Assembly (NCBI RefSeq): GCF_034047335.1
Contig: NZ_CP139137.1
Span: 2,294,001 to 2,358,000 of the forward strand
Direction of reading: 5' to 3'
From: Chryseobacterium sp. JJR-5R
GTDB taxonomy: Bacteria; Bacteroidota; Bacteroidia; Flavobacteriales; Weeksellaceae
DNA: 64,000 bases
The notes beneath the pieces are model-generated. The model was not told where the DNA came from, ran no database searches, and worked only from the letters and a program-made list of their open reading frames with translations. Position 1 is the first letter of the stretch. Each line of letters opens with the position of its first letter. The position numbers were made by a program, and so were the translations under genes. Positions 1 to 9,117 of the stretch are shown here, piece by piece.

Positions 1-2129
1 AGCCAGGAATGCCATGTGTGGTTGGCATCGTTTTTCACAGGGACAATCCTCATGAACTGGCCGCTGAAAAACTCGTTAAAGATCTGCACCCTTTCGTTGA
101 CCGAAATTACTTCCTTGTCATAATTGGTCTGTTCAGCCGGTTTTTTACGGAACGCGGTATTGTAATCCTGTTCCAGGATATAGGATAAGTTCCCGTTGGC
201 ATCAGCCGGGAAAAGGTTCATCAGTGAAGTATAACCTTCCTCGTCGGCCTTTGTTTTATTTTTTAATTCATCGCCGCCTTTTGTCCCCACTTTAATCATC
301 GGAACCATAGTCCAGCTCGGTGTATCCGTATTTACGGAAAGGAACCACTGATTGGCGGTCAGGGATTTTCCGTCCGTGCCCTTGAACTCGTCTTTCTTGT
401 ATAACTTCCTTAAAACATCAAGAGCCTCGGTATTGATCGGGACAATTCTACCTTCGAAGTTCTGAACCAGAAGATACCCGAATTTATCCGCATGTTCCTT
501 ATCGATTTTATTTCTCGCAATAATTTCATCGGCAGAGATCATTTTCATTTTGCTCAGCGGTGCAGCCAGTGAATTCTGCTGGGGTCCCTGCTGAACCTGT
601 GCGGATTCCGGTGAGGAAGCATGGCTGTGGCTGTTATCTTCCGTATGGACATGTTCCCTGCTTCCATCCGTTGTTCCGTGGGTTTCAATTTTCTGGGCGG
701 TTAAGCCTAGGCTTAAAAACAGCAGGATTATCGTTGCCGCCCGTTTTTTATTCACGTCTTTCAGCATTTTGTTCAGCTTCCAGAAATGGGTCCCTTTCCA
801 GAAGAAAATCGTGAACAGGCCTCCGAACAATAAGGCATACCCGATATAGGAAATCAGCGTCCCCCAGAAATCGTGGTTAACGGAAAGTACGGTACCCATC
901 CGGTCCGGATCAAAGCTGGACTGGAAGAAACGGTATCCTTTATGGTTTAAAACGTGGTTCATATAGATTTTGAAAGGCGTCTGCCTGCCTTCATCAATAA
1001 TTTTAATATGGCTTTCGTAAGCACTCGGGGATGAACTTCCCGGATAGGTCTCCATGACGAAATCATCCAGTTTAAGTGCGAAAGGGGTATTATAGATCTT
1101 TGGTCCGAAGCCGATCATAATGTTCAGCCCGTCCATGGCAATCTGCTTGTATGCATTGGGGTTCCCTTTTTCAACGGACAGATCAACCAGCTGTTTTGTT
1201 TTCGGACCCTGAACTTCAACCGTCAGCACATCCGGAACATTCTGGTCTTTCTTGCGGTCACCTTCAAAGGCCAGCAGTTTCCCTTTCTTCAGCCCTTCCG
1301 GAACAACCAGTTTCAGTTCGTTGATGGTGTATAAGCTTCTCAATGCCAGCGGCTGGAATTCGTCTTTTGCCGTACTTCCTGTAGCCTGGGTAGCCATCGT
1401 CATGTAGGTGGCATCCACCGGAGTCTTGATCATCAGCTTCCCGCCGTCATTCCTGAATTCTACGGCACCTTCAATCGCCCTGTTGAATGTAACCAAAGTC
1501 CCGTTGATGGATTTTGTTTCACCCGGCTTGATATAGATATTCTGCCTTCCTGTATTCCCTGTAGAAACCAGATGAAGGTATTCTGCACCGTTCGGGTCAG
1601 CAATTAAGCTGTCTTTTTTTCTCTGAACATAATCTTTGGCAACCACCTTTATATTTTTCCCGTGGAAATCATAGGTGGCTTCCAAATCTTTATGCAGCGG
1701 AGACATCAGGTACGGGATATCCTGATAATCCAGGGCATCGCCTTTTTCTTCAATCTTGATCTTCAGGAAATTTTTGTCGGTAACAATCTCATTTGATGTT
1801 TCCCCTTCCCTGATATGCATGGTGCCTTCAAAACTGATATACCGGGTTACCGCACCGCCGATGAAAATCAACACGAAGGCCAGGTGAAATACCAGGACCG
1901 GCCATTTTTCCCTTCTCCACAACCGGTATCTTGCGATATTGCCGATGAAATTGAGAATGAGCAGGAACATGATAAGTTCAAACCATTTCGCTTCGTAAAT
2001 TAATGCTTTTGCCGTTGGAGTTCCGTAGTCATTTTCTAAGAACGTTGCATATGCCATCGCAAATGCATACACCAATAACAACACAGCCATTGTTCTGGTC
2101 GAGATAAGAATATCCTGGAGCTTCTTCAT
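1..2129 (-). CDS. ccsBA: Cytochrome c biogenesis protein, ResB/CcsA fusion (partial, 3' end off window)
   Basis: My own translation of the minus strand gives an uninterrupted 709-codon frame from ATG at 2129 to the left edge. It has three early membrane segments (about residues 8-28, 49-66 and 77-96, the third with His82), a long periplasmic ResB-like domain, a further membrane helix near residue 420, and another near 460 followed by a His-rich stretch. This matches the N-terminal ResB half of the fused CcsB-CcsA haem exporter and cytochrome c synthase of Bacteroidota (system II), which attaches haem to CXXCH motifs outside the inner membrane. The CcsA half with its WWD motif should lie left of the window. 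A TAnnTTTG-type box at 2149-2156 (minus) lies 20 bases upstream. Family call is by recognition, not alignment. Confidence 0.85.
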   Translation of the reverse strand, partial: MKKLQDILISTRTMAVLLLVYAFAMAYATFLENDYGTPTAKALIYEAKWFELIMFLLILNFIGNIARYRLWRREKWPVLVFHLAFVLIFIGGAVTRYISFEGTMHIREGETSNEIVTDKNFLKIKIEEKGDALDYQDIPYLMSPLHKDLEATYDFHGKNIKVVAKDYVQRKKDSLIADPNGAEYLHLVSTGNTGRQNIYIKPGETKSINGTLVTFNRAIEGAVEFRNDGGKLMIKTPVDATYMTMATQATGSTAKDEFQPLALRSLYTINELKLVVPEGLKKGKLLAFEGDRKKDQNVPDVLTVEVQGPKTKQLVDLSVEKGNPNAYKQIAMDGLNIMIGFGPKIYNTPFALKLDDFVMETYPGSSSPSAYESHIKIIDEGRQTPFKIYMNHVLNHKGYRFFQSSFDPDRMGTVLSVNHDFWGTLISYIGYALLFGGLFTIFFWKGTHFWKLNKMLKDVNKKRAATIILLFLSLGLTAQKIETHGTTDGSREHVHTEDNSHSHASSPESAQVQQGPQQNSLAAPLSKMKMISADEIIARNKIDKEHADKFGYLLVQNFEGRIVPINTEALDVLRKLYKKDEFKGTDGKSLTANQWFLSVNTDTPSWTMVPMIKVGTKGGDELKNKTKADEEGYTSLMNLFPADANGNLSYILEQDYNTAFRKKPAEQTNYDKEVISVNERVQIFNEFFSGQFMRIVPVKNDANHTWHSW

Positions 2130-2148
2130 GATATATATACTTGATGGG

Positions 2149-2156
2149 CAAAAATA
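2149..2156 (-). promoter_or_regulatory. -7 box of ccsBA (TATTTTTG)
   Basis: The minus strand reads TATTTTTG, a full match to the Flavobacteriia -7 consensus TAnnTTTG, 19 bases before the ATG at 2129. No TTG at the expected -33 spacing was found. Confidence 0.5.
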
Positions 2157-2469
2157 AGGATGATAAACTACAAAGACGTTAAAAAAAGCTGTTTTTTATC
2201 ATTTCAGACAAGCTATGCGTTATTTTGAAACGTTCTTAATAAGACTGGCTTTTATTATTAAAAATTCAATTGAATCACGCTTGTACAGAAAAAAATCTGT
2301 AATAAAAAACCCGCGTTCATAAGGATATTGCTGCACATTTATCCGGAGCAGTTATTTTATATATAAAAAATGATAATTATGGTATAATAATCTTTTTAAC
2401 CGTAACAGTTCAGTTGCTGCCTGCTCCATTTTTAAAACAAAAAAGATTCCTTTACTATAGAAAAAACAT

Positions 2470-2477
2470 TAAATTTG
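2470..2477 (+). promoter_or_regulatory. -7 box of ftsK (TAAATTTG)
   Basis: TAAATTTG matches TAnnTTTG and ends 14 bases before ATG 2492. Transcription from here would exclude the in-frame TTG at 2414, so it decides the ftsK start. Confidence 0.5.
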
Positions 2478-2491
2478 CTCACATTGATATT

Positions 2492-5062
2492 ATGGACAAG
2501 AATACACCAAAACAACAGCAGGAATCGCCTGAAAAGGGCAAATTTTTATCAAAACCAAGGGTCTTTCTCGGGCTTACATGCATTCTTTTTTCTGTAGTGC
2601 TTACCTTTTCATTTGTTTCTTATCTGATGAACTGGCAGGCAGACCAGAGCCAGGCGGGAACCATGCTCGATAAAAGCATCCAGTCCTCCAATCTTTTCGG
2701 AAAACTGGGCGACTGGCTCGGAAATATTTTTATTTTCGAAAGTATTGGTGTGGCTTCATTTATCATTGCGTTTTTATTTCTTGTATTCGGAACGTTGATT
2801 CTGAAAAAAAGAATGTTCAAACCGTGGAAAACAGTCGGGCACTCCCTGTTTTTTATCTGCTGGCTTCCGATCCTGTTCGGAGCATTAACGAAAGGCCAGG
2901 GTGTATTGAGCGGTGTGTACGGTTACCAGATTATGGATTCCCTTGATGCCATTATAGGATCCGCAGGGCTTTGGATGGTTTTGGCGTCGAGCATTGCCTT
3001 GTATTTTATCCTGGAATTCAATCTCCGTCCGAGTTCCATCAAGTCAAAACTGAATGACATCAATGAAAATACCATCGGCAGGGTAAAATCTATGATGCCG
3101 AGCTCCGATGAAAATTTTGAAGCGGATGAGGAGCTTATTGAAGAAGCCGGTATTGCTGAAGAACCTTTACCTAAAATCAGGGTTACTGAAAAAGTAAGAC
3201 CTAAAACCATTGCGCCTGAACCTGTAGCTGTAACCGTTCCGAAAGGATTCCCTGAAGTCCCGGTTTCTGCGGATCTCGATACCATCGTGACCCCGAACAA
3301 GACTTCTTTTGATGAAGAGAAAAACGATTTTTCGCAGCCTTTGAATATCAACCTTAACCTCAGCTCAAAACCTGCGGTGCCTACTTCCAGCCCCGAAGAA
3401 GCTTTTGACATCAGACCTTCTGCTCCGCCGGCAGCCCCTGTACTGGCCCCTGCACCCGAGGAGGAGATTAAATTCAATGTAGAAGTGGCCAAGGTAGTCG
3501 ATATCCTGGATGATTCAGACAGAAAATCCAATGAACTGGTACAGAGACACGGGCTGTATGACCATAAATTGGATCTGGCCAATTTCCAGATGCCTACGGT
3601 TGACCTGTTACAGGATTACGGGAATGAAGAAATTTCCATCAACAAAGATGAATTAGAAGAAAATAAAAATAAAATTGTCGGCCTGCTTAAAAACTTTAAT
3701 GTAGGCATTGCTGAAATCAAGGCAACCATCGGGCCTACCGTAACGTTATATGAGATCGTTCCGGAAGCGGGAATCCGTGTATCGGCCATTAAAAAGCTTC
3801 AGGATGATATTGCGCTGAACCTTTCGGCTTTAGGCATCAGGATCATTGCACCGATGCCGGGGAAAGGGACAATAGGAATCGAGGTTCCGAGAAAAAATCC
3901 TACTATGGTTTCTATGCGTTCGGTGATTGCCTCGCATAAATTCCAGAATACGGAGATGGACCTTCCGGTAGTTTTCGGGAAGACGATTTCCAATGAAATT
4001 TTCATGGCGGACCTTTCAAAAATGCCCCACCTGCTGATGGCGGGAGCTACAGGCCAGGGTAAATCGGTAGGGATCAATGCCATCCTCACTTCCCTACTCT
4101 ATAAAAAGCATCCGAGCGAACTGAAATTTGTGATGGTGGATCCTAAGAAAGTGGAGCTTTCATTATATTCAAAAATCGAAAGGCATTATCTGGCAAAGTT
4201 ACCGGATTCTGATGATGCCATTATTACGGATACCAACAAGGTAATCAATACGCTGAATTCCCTCTGCGTAGAGATGGACATGAGGTATGACCTTCTTAAA
4301 AATGCATTCTGTAAGAATTTAAAGGAATACAATAAAAAATTCGCAGAAAGAAAATTAAACCCGGAGAACGGGCACCGCTACCTGCCGTATATTGTTTTGG
4401 TGGTGGATGAGTTTGCGGATCTGATCATGACCGCCGGAAAAGAAGTGGAGATGCCGATTGCCAGGCTGGCGCAGTTAGCCAGAGCGGTAGGGATCCACCT
4501 GATTGTAGCGACCCAGAGACCGTCCGTCAATGTCATCACAGGGATGATCAAGGCCAACTTCCCTGCGAGGGCAGCATTCAGGGTAATTTCCAGTGTAGAC
4601 TCCAGGACAATCCTGGATTCTCCGGGTGCAGATCAGCTGATCGGTAAAGGGGATATGCTGTATTTCAACGGAAACGAAATCCTAAGGCTTCAGTGTGCCT
4701 TTATAGATACGCCTGAGGTGGAAAGGCTGGCAGAATTCATCGGGGAACAGAAAGGCTATTCTTCCGCGTTCCTTCTTCCGGAATATGTTTCTGAAGATGC
4801 TACCAGTACTGTCGGCGCTTTTGATCCGAATGAAAAGGATGCTTTGTTTGAAGAGGCGGCCAGAATTATCGTATCTACGCAACAGGGTTCTACTTCCATG
4901 CTTCAAAGACAGCTGAAACTGGGATATAACAGAGCCGGGAGGATTATGGACCAGCTGGAAGCCATCGGGATCGTAGGCGGTTTCAACGGTGCAAAAGCAA
5001 GGGAAGTACTCATCAGCGACCTCCATTCTTTGGAACAGTTTTTGGAAGACATGCGCAGTTAA
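2492..5062 (+). CDS. ftsK: DNA translocase FtsK/SpoIIIE family
   Basis: 856-residue septal DNA pump that aligns and segregates chromosome termini at division. The N-terminus has about four membrane helices (first around residues 25-47), then an acidic, proline-rich linker, then the RecA-like motor with Walker A GATGQGKS near residue 517 and Walker B LVVDEFADL near 636, and a C-terminal winged-helix gamma domain from about residue 790. Gamma normally reads the KOPS-type polarity sequence. The linker is short compared with E. coli FtsK. I chose ATG 2492 over the in-frame TTG at 2414 because a -7 box lies between them. The lolA-like and lptF/G genes follow in the same direction. Confidence 0.95.
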   Translation: MDKNTPKQQQESPEKGKFLSKPRVFLGLTCILFSVVLTFSFVSYLMNWQADQSQAGTMLDKSIQSSNLFGKLGDWLGNIFIFESIGVASFIIAFLFLVFGTLILKKRMFKPWKTVGHSLFFICWLPILFGALTKGQGVLSGVYGYQIMDSLDAIIGSAGLWMVLASSIALYFILEFNLRPSSIKSKLNDINENTIGRVKSMMPSSDENFEADEELIEEAGIAEEPLPKIRVTEKVRPKTIAPEPVAVTVPKGFPEVPVSADLDTIVTPNKTSFDEEKNDFSQPLNINLNLSSKPAVPTSSPEEAFDIRPSAPPAAPVLAPAPEEEIKFNVEVAKVVDILDDSDRKSNELVQRHGLYDHKLDLANFQMPTVDLLQDYGNEEISINKDELEENKNKIVGLLKNFNVGIAEIKATIGPTVTLYEIVPEAGIRVSAIKKLQDDIALNLSALGIRIIAPMPGKGTIGIEVPRKNPTMVSMRSVIASHKFQNTEMDLPVVFGKTISNEIFMADLSKMPHLLMAGATGQGKSVGINAILTSLLYKKHPSELKFVMVDPKKVELSLYSKIERHYLAKLPDSDDAIITDTNKVINTLNSLCVEMDMRYDLLKNAFCKNLKEYNKKFAERKLNPENGHRYLPYIVLVVDEFADLIMTAGKEVEMPIARLAQLARAVGIHLIVATQRPSVNVITGMIKANFPARAAFRVISSVDSRTILDSPGADQLIGKGDMLYFNGNEILRLQCAFIDTPEVERLAEFIGEQKGYSSAFLLPEYVSEDATSTVGAFDPNEKDALFEEAARIIVSTQQGSTSMLQRQLKLGYNRAGRIMDQLEAIGIVGGFNGAKAREVLISDLHSLEQFLEDMRS

Positions 5063-5129
5063 CGGAAATCTATGATCAGTTTAACTTTTATCATGTAAGC
5101 AAGTCTAAAGATTAAAGAATTAAATAAAA

Positions 5130-5777
5130 ATGAAAAATATTATTTCAAAAATTGTTGTAAGCAGTCTGGTAGTAGGTGCCGTAGGTTTTACCAGTGCCCA
5201 GAAAATTGATGCAAAAGCAAAAAAAATATTGGACGATATTACGGCAAACTATAAATCTAAAAAGAATACGTATTTTAAATTCTCTTTCGGAACCGGGACC
5301 AACGGCCAGACATCCAAAACGGAGCCGGGAATCTATTATGCAGCCGGAGACAAGTATAAACTGAAAATCATGGAAATCGAACAGATTTTCGACGGAAATA
5401 AAATTTACAACATCAATACGGAGGATACTGAAGTTACCGTAGCAAAACCAAACGGCAGCAGTTCTATGTTCTCCCCTATCAATTACCTGTCTTCTTACAG
5501 AAACGATTACAACGTTACCTATAACGGCAAGAAAAATATAGACGGCGTAAATACTGATTTTATTAAACTGACTCCCGTAAAATCAAACGGGATCAAATAT
5601 GTCTATCTTTATGTTGATTCGGCAAAGAAACAGATGGTAAAGCTTGAACAGCACGGCAGCAATAATGATATTGCAGTAATTACCATTAAGGATTACAAGG
5701 AAAACCAGAACCTGGATCCGGGAATGTTTATTTTCGACAAGGGTAAATATAAGAATTACCTGGTTACAGAATTGTAA
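5130..5777 (+). CDS. LolA-like outer-membrane lipoprotein carrier
   Basis: 215 residues with a signal peptide ending near residue 23 (GFTSAQ), followed by a LolA-like fold: an amphipathic start (residues about 25-45), then alternating beta strands (YYAAGDKYKL, QIFDGNKIYNI) and a closing strand rich in lysine. LolA carries lipoproteins across the periplasm from LolCDE to the outer membrane. Bacteroidota homologues are divergent, so the function is inferred from family resemblance. It lies 67 bases after ftsK and is closed by a hairpin terminator at 5886, so it may be cotranscribed with ftsK. A lolD-type ATPase lies elsewhere in the window at 55056-55724. Confidence 0.75.
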   Translation: MKNIISKIVVSSLVVGAVGFTSAQKIDAKAKKILDDITANYKSKKNTYFKFSFGTGTNGQTSKTEPGIYYAAGDKYKLKIMEIEQIFDGNKIYNINTEDTEVTVAKPNGSSSMFSPINYLSSYRNDYNVTYNGKKNIDGVNTDFIKLTPVKSNGIKYVYLYVDSAKKQMVKLEQHGSNNDIAVITIKDYKENQNLDPGMFIFDKGKYKNYLVTEL

Positions 5778-5885
5778 AATGAATTATTACGATCTGCAAG
5801 ACGGAGAATAACCCTTTACAGAAGATATTTAAGAGTTTTACAGAAAACCTGATTCATTTAATTATAAAATTTCATAAAATATAGG

Positions 5886-5914
5886 AGCCGCAAAGGAAAC
5901 TTTGTGGCTTTTTG
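5886..5914 (+). terminator. Rho-independent terminator after the lolA-like gene
   Basis: A 10-bp stem (5886-5895 with 5900-5909, one G-T pair) with a GAAA tetraloop, followed by five T. The T tract leads straight into the lptF/G -7 box. Confidence 0.8.
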
Positions 5915-5916
5915 AT

Positions 5917-5924
5917 TAATTTTG
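5917..5924 (+). promoter_or_regulatory. -7 box of the lptF/G gene (TAATTTTG), nearly leaderless
   Basis: An exact TAnnTTTG match ending only four bases before ATG 5929. With start sites a few bases after the box, the mRNA would begin at or next to the ATG. Confidence 0.5.
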
Positions 5925-5928
5925 GCAG

Positions 5929-7389
5929 ATGTTTAAAATATTAGACCGGTATATTATAAAAACTTTCTTCGGACCGTTTATTTTTATATTCAGCGTACTG
6001 TTTTTCATATTTATTGTCAATATCGTGTGGGTTCAGTTGGGCCAGTTTATGGGCAAAGGATTAAGCTCATGGCAGATCCTGAAGCTGCTGTTCTATCTTG
6101 GCGTAAGTGTAATCAGCATGGTGTTGCCGCTTACCATTCTCCTGGCCAGTATTATGGCATTCGGGGAATTCGGGGAACGGTACGAGCTTGCTGCTATGAA
6201 AGCAGCCGGAATCTCTCTGACGCGTGTTATGCTTCCCCTGTTGGGCGTGACGGCCGCCATGGCAGTTATGCTTTACTTTTTTTCCAACAATATCATCCCG
6301 GATTTTCAGAGGAAAGCAAAGAACATGCTCTTTAATATTGCCCAGACAAAGCCGGCACTGAATTTTACTCCCGGGCAGTTTATTGATCAGATTCCTGGAT
6401 ATATGGTAAAGTTTGATAAAATCGTCGGGGAAAACGGCGAAAATATTGAAGGGGTCTTCATTCATAAAAAAGCAACCAGTTATGAAAATCAGCGGTCTAT
6501 TGTAGCTGAAAAAGGAAGGTTTGTTCCTGCAGCCAACAAAAATTACCTGAAGCTGGTGCTCTATAACGGTTATGTCTACGAAGATAATTTTGCCGGGAAA
6601 AGTGAAAATGTCCGTTTAAAACAGCCGGACCAGGCGATTAAATTTGATTCCCTGATTTCTCATTTTGATGTCAGTGAAATTATCAACAGAGCCATTGAAG
6701 AAGAAAAAATAACGGACGATTATCGTTTCCAGACCTTTAACCAATTGAATACAACCATTGATAAAACCAAGAAGGACAATGATAAATTCTTTACCAATGT
6801 CAACAATGATGTGCTGAGCCAGACGAATTCCGTGATAGGCTATATGGATTCCAAACAGAACAGGTCAAAAGTAAAACCCAAACAGCTCCTGAAACTGGAT
6901 ACGCTTAAAAAGGAGAAGAAACTTGAAATCATCAGAAATGCGTACAGCAGGCTGGACAACCTGAAAAGCACACTGGATTCCAAAAACAAGGAAATTGATC
7001 CGGGGGTTAAATATTACGGCAAAGTGGTTATTTACCAGCAGCGGATTGTTACCTATTCATTTACGTGTATTATTTTCTTCCTGATCGGGGCCAGCCTCGG
7101 TTCTATTATCAGGAAAGGCGGTATGGGGCTTCCCGTCATTATTGCCATTGTTATTTTCATCATTTTTTATATCATCAATGTGGGGACGGAAAATATGTCA
7201 TGGTCCGGTAAAATAAACCCTTATCTGGGTGCCTGGATCCCGAATATTGTACTCTTCCCGTTCGGAATCTGGATGACCTATAAGGCATTGACGGATTCCC
7301 AGTTATTTGATGCTGAAAAATACAAAGCACTATTTAAGCCGGTTACCAGATTGTTTGTTAAGAACAAAGAACATGAAAGATACCAGTAA
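5929..7389 (+). CDS. LptF/LptG family LPS export permease (YjgP/YjgQ)
   Basis: 486-residue inner-membrane protein. Three N-terminal helices (about residues 10-35, 50-75, 98-118) precede a periplasmic beta-jellyroll-like domain (about 125-330), and three helices follow in the last 130 residues. This is the layout of LptF/LptG, the transmembrane half of the LptB2FG ABC exporter that extracts LPS from the inner membrane and feeds the Lpt bridge. Bacteroidota often encode two such paralogues far apart, and which one this is cannot be told from the sequence. The charged segment 270-320 is longer than in E. coli LptF. The start is fixed by the promoter box four bases upstream and the preceding terminator. 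Confidence 0.88.
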   Translation: MFKILDRYIIKTFFGPFIFIFSVLFFIFIVNIVWVQLGQFMGKGLSSWQILKLLFYLGVSVISMVLPLTILLASIMAFGEFGERYELAAMKAAGISLTRVMLPLLGVTAAMAVMLYFFSNNIIPDFQRKAKNMLFNIAQTKPALNFTPGQFIDQIPGYMVKFDKIVGENGENIEGVFIHKKATSYENQRSIVAEKGRFVPAANKNYLKLVLYNGYVYEDNFAGKSENVRLKQPDQAIKFDSLISHFDVSEIINRAIEEEKITDDYRFQTFNQLNTTIDKTKKDNDKFFTNVNNDVLSQTNSVIGYMDSKQNRSKVKPKQLLKLDTLKKEKKLEIIRNAYSRLDNLKSTLDSKNKEIDPGVKYYGKVVIYQQRIVTYSFTCIIFFLIGASLGSIIRKGGMGLPVIIAIVIFIIFYIINVGTENMSWSGKINPYLGAWIPNIVLFPFGIWMTYKALTDSQLFDAEKYKALFKPVTRLFVKNKEHERYQ

Positions 7390-7413
7390 CAGATATTCAG
7401 AATAACGTTAGTT

Positions 7414-7441
7414 AAGACCCGGAAATTTCCGGGTCTTTTTT
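7414..7441 (+). terminator. Rho-independent terminator after lptF/G
   Basis: A near-continuous palindrome at 7414-7437 (core AGACCCGGAAA/TTTCCGGGTCT) followed by a T tract, 25 bases after the stop codon. Confidence 0.85.
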
Positions 7442-7480
7442 ATGGTACATTAAAATTCTTTTTTATTTGAATATAAAAAT

Positions 7481-7488
7481 TACCTTTG
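7481..7488 (+). promoter_or_regulatory. -7 box for the exported protein at 7510 (TACCTTTG)
   Basis: TACCTTTG matches TAnnTTTG and ends 21 bases before ATG 7510, which supports that start over the in-frame upstream codon at 7486. Confidence 0.5.
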
Positions 7489-7509
7489 CCGCAATTTAAA
7501 GATCAACCT

Positions 7510-8298
7510 ATGAAAAAACTATTACTTGTTGGATTGTTCAGCCTGGCGTCACTGAATGCGTATGCCCAGGATGAAAACACGGAGTACGAAATGAGAGCCG
7601 GCGAAAAGCCCGGTTATATTATTGATAAAAGCGGAAAGCAGATTGAAGGCATTGTGAGGCTGGCCGGCAGTGAGATGAGCCCATGGACCAATCAGAAAAA
7701 AGTGAAGTTTATTGCTGCTTCCGATATCGACAACTCTAAAAAAAGACAGAAATTCAAAACCCTTGATACGGATGACCTGAAGGGATACATGGCCATTGAC
7801 AATAATACCGAAAGGCGTTTTGAGGCGGTTAAGTATACCAATACAAAAGAAGGATTCAATACAGCCAACGGAGGGCTTAGCGGTGGATTGAAAGCGTTTA
7901 ACAACCTTACGAAAAGCACCCAGTTCGCAGAAGTTGTGGCTGACGGAAAAATTAAAGTATACCGATTATACGGTTTCCCCACTACTTTTTCAGCGGGCGG
8001 ACAGGTTGACGTAGCGGATAAAGAAAATAAAAGAATGCGGGAAAACCCCTCTTATATCTATTCCAAAAAAGGAGGGAAAGCGGAAGAACTGACCCTGGCC
8101 AAGGCCAAGATGATCGTGGCAGACTGCCCTGTGGTAAAAGGGAAAATCGCAGCCGGAGAATACGGTTCTCTGAAAACCGACACCAAGCAAAGGTCCGGTT
8201 TAGGAAAATTCATCAAGAATGAAGTGGACAAAGCCATGTCTGACAACCTTTCTATTGTGAATGAAGTGATCTACGATTACAATGAGAATTGTAAATAA
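7510..8298 (+). CDS. Exported protein of unknown function
   Basis: 262 residues. The N-terminal signal peptide (KKLLLVGLFSLASLNAYA, then Q) is clear; the mature part is soluble, lysine-rich and has no motif I recognise. Short beta-like segments (GYIIDKSGKQIEGIVRL, KIKVYRLYG) recall periplasmic proteins of Bacteroidota that carry an N-terminal repeated beta sheet and a C-terminal helix, but I do not assign a family. There is one Cys pair (in ADCPVV and at the C-terminal NENCK) that could form a disulphide. It is a single-gene unit with its own -7 box and a terminator at 8329. The start was chosen for the signal peptide and promoter position. Confidence 0.7.
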   Translation: MKKLLLVGLFSLASLNAYAQDENTEYEMRAGEKPGYIIDKSGKQIEGIVRLAGSEMSPWTNQKKVKFIAASDIDNSKKRQKFKTLDTDDLKGYMAIDNNTERRFEAVKYTNTKEGFNTANGGLSGGLKAFNNLTKSTQFAEVVADGKIKVYRLYGFPTTFSAGGQVDVADKENKRMRENPSYIYSKKGGKAEELTLAKAKMIVADCPVVKGKIAAGEYGSLKTDTKQRSGLGKFIKNEVDKAMSDNLSIVNEVIYDYNENCK

Positions 8299-8328
8299 CC
8301 AAATCAACCGTCAAAAAACATACAGAAA

Positions 8329-8357
8329 AACAGCCTCAACTATCGGGGCTGTTTTTT
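8329..8357 (+). terminator. Rho-independent terminator
   Basis: Stem AACAGCCTC / GGGGCTGTT (one wobble) with a 7-base loop and a T tract, 30 bases after the stop of the exported protein. Confidence 0.8.
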
Positions 8358-8423
8358 ATTCTCCCTTCCTTTCCTTATTTGCACGTTTTTTGTAAAATAC
8401 AGATAACCAAACCGATTATTTTT

Positions 8424-9083
8424 ATGAAAACCTCACTTCTTGCCTTGAGCCTTATATTAATGATCTCATGCAAAAAGGAAACCCGCCCGGATGTTCAGAA
8501 AACTGATGTTTCAGAAGATGGTATATCCATGAAAAACAATCGTCGTACAGCATCGGATGACGCTATAAAATCTGTGGAAGACATTAAAAAAGAATATACT
8601 GAACTGAGCAGTCTTCTGGCTTCAAAAAAACTGGATTCCAGCAGCTTTACCTATTTTTGCAACGATAGAGAAGGTGAAGTAGTTTTGTATAAACAGAACG
8701 ATAAAATCATGATGGTGAAGGATTTTTATTCTGAGCACAGCCATTTTTCTTCATCCACACAGTATTTTATTAAGAATGGCCAGGTCTTTTTCATTTTTCA
8801 GGATGAAACTTTGTGGAATTTTGACGGTGGCACTCCTGAGAAGCCGGAAACAAAAGACGACATTACAGAAAAACGGATGTATATATTGAACAATAAGATC
8901 GTGCAATGCCTGGAAAAAACCTATTCTGTGTATTCCAAAGGCAATAATCAGGATCCGGGCAAGATGGCCAGCCGGGAAACGCAATGCGATATTTCAGGAC
9001 TGATGAAAAATTACCAGGCAATCATCAGGAATAAAGATAAAAAGGCGAGGCCGGCTGCCTGTAAAAATAAAACCGGCTCCTGA
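8424..9083 (+). CDS. Putative lipoprotein of unknown function
   Basis: 219 residues. A short positively charged start and hydrophobic core end in a lipobox-like LMISC (Cys14), then charged KKE, so it is probably lipidated and delivered to the outer membrane or periplasm. The mature region is hydrophilic with FTYFCNDREGEVVLYKQND and a Tyr/Phe-rich middle that looks like a small beta sandwich; no catalytic motif is seen. The upstream in-frame TTG (8379) was rejected because it would bury the lipobox. The last codon lies inside the loop of a bidirectional terminator shared with frr on the other strand. Confidence 0.65.
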   Translation: MKTSLLALSLILMISCKKETRPDVQKTDVSEDGISMKNNRRTASDDAIKSVEDIKKEYTELSSLLASKKLDSSSFTYFCNDREGEVVLYKQNDKIMMVKDFYSEHSHFSSSTQYFIKNGQVFFIFQDETLWNFDGGTPEKPETKDDITEKRMYILNNKIVQCLEKTYSVYSKGNNQDPGKMASRETQCDISGLMKNYQAIIRNKDKKARPAACKNKTGS

Positions 9084-9100
9084 AAAAGAGCCGGTTTTTA
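9066..9100. terminator. Bidirectional terminator between the lipoprotein gene and frr
   Basis: Stem AACCGGCTC (9071-9079) / GAGCCGGTT (9088-9096), with A-rich sequence on the left and a T tract on the right, so it can act in both directions. The lipoprotein stop codon (9081-9083) lies in the loop. Confidence 0.8.
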
Positions 9101-9117
9101 TATTCATGAACTGAACA

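Noticed and set aside
2414..2491. In-frame extension of ftsK from a TTG at 2414
   Set aside because: A TAnnTTTG box (2470-2477) lies between the TTG and ATG 2492, and the extra residues are not typical of FtsK N-termini.
2923..3582. Long reading frame on the minus strand inside ftsK (219 codons)
   Set aside because: It is antisense to a clear ftsK linker region, Ser/Thr-rich and low in complexity. It mirrors the codon bias of ftsK rather than coding.
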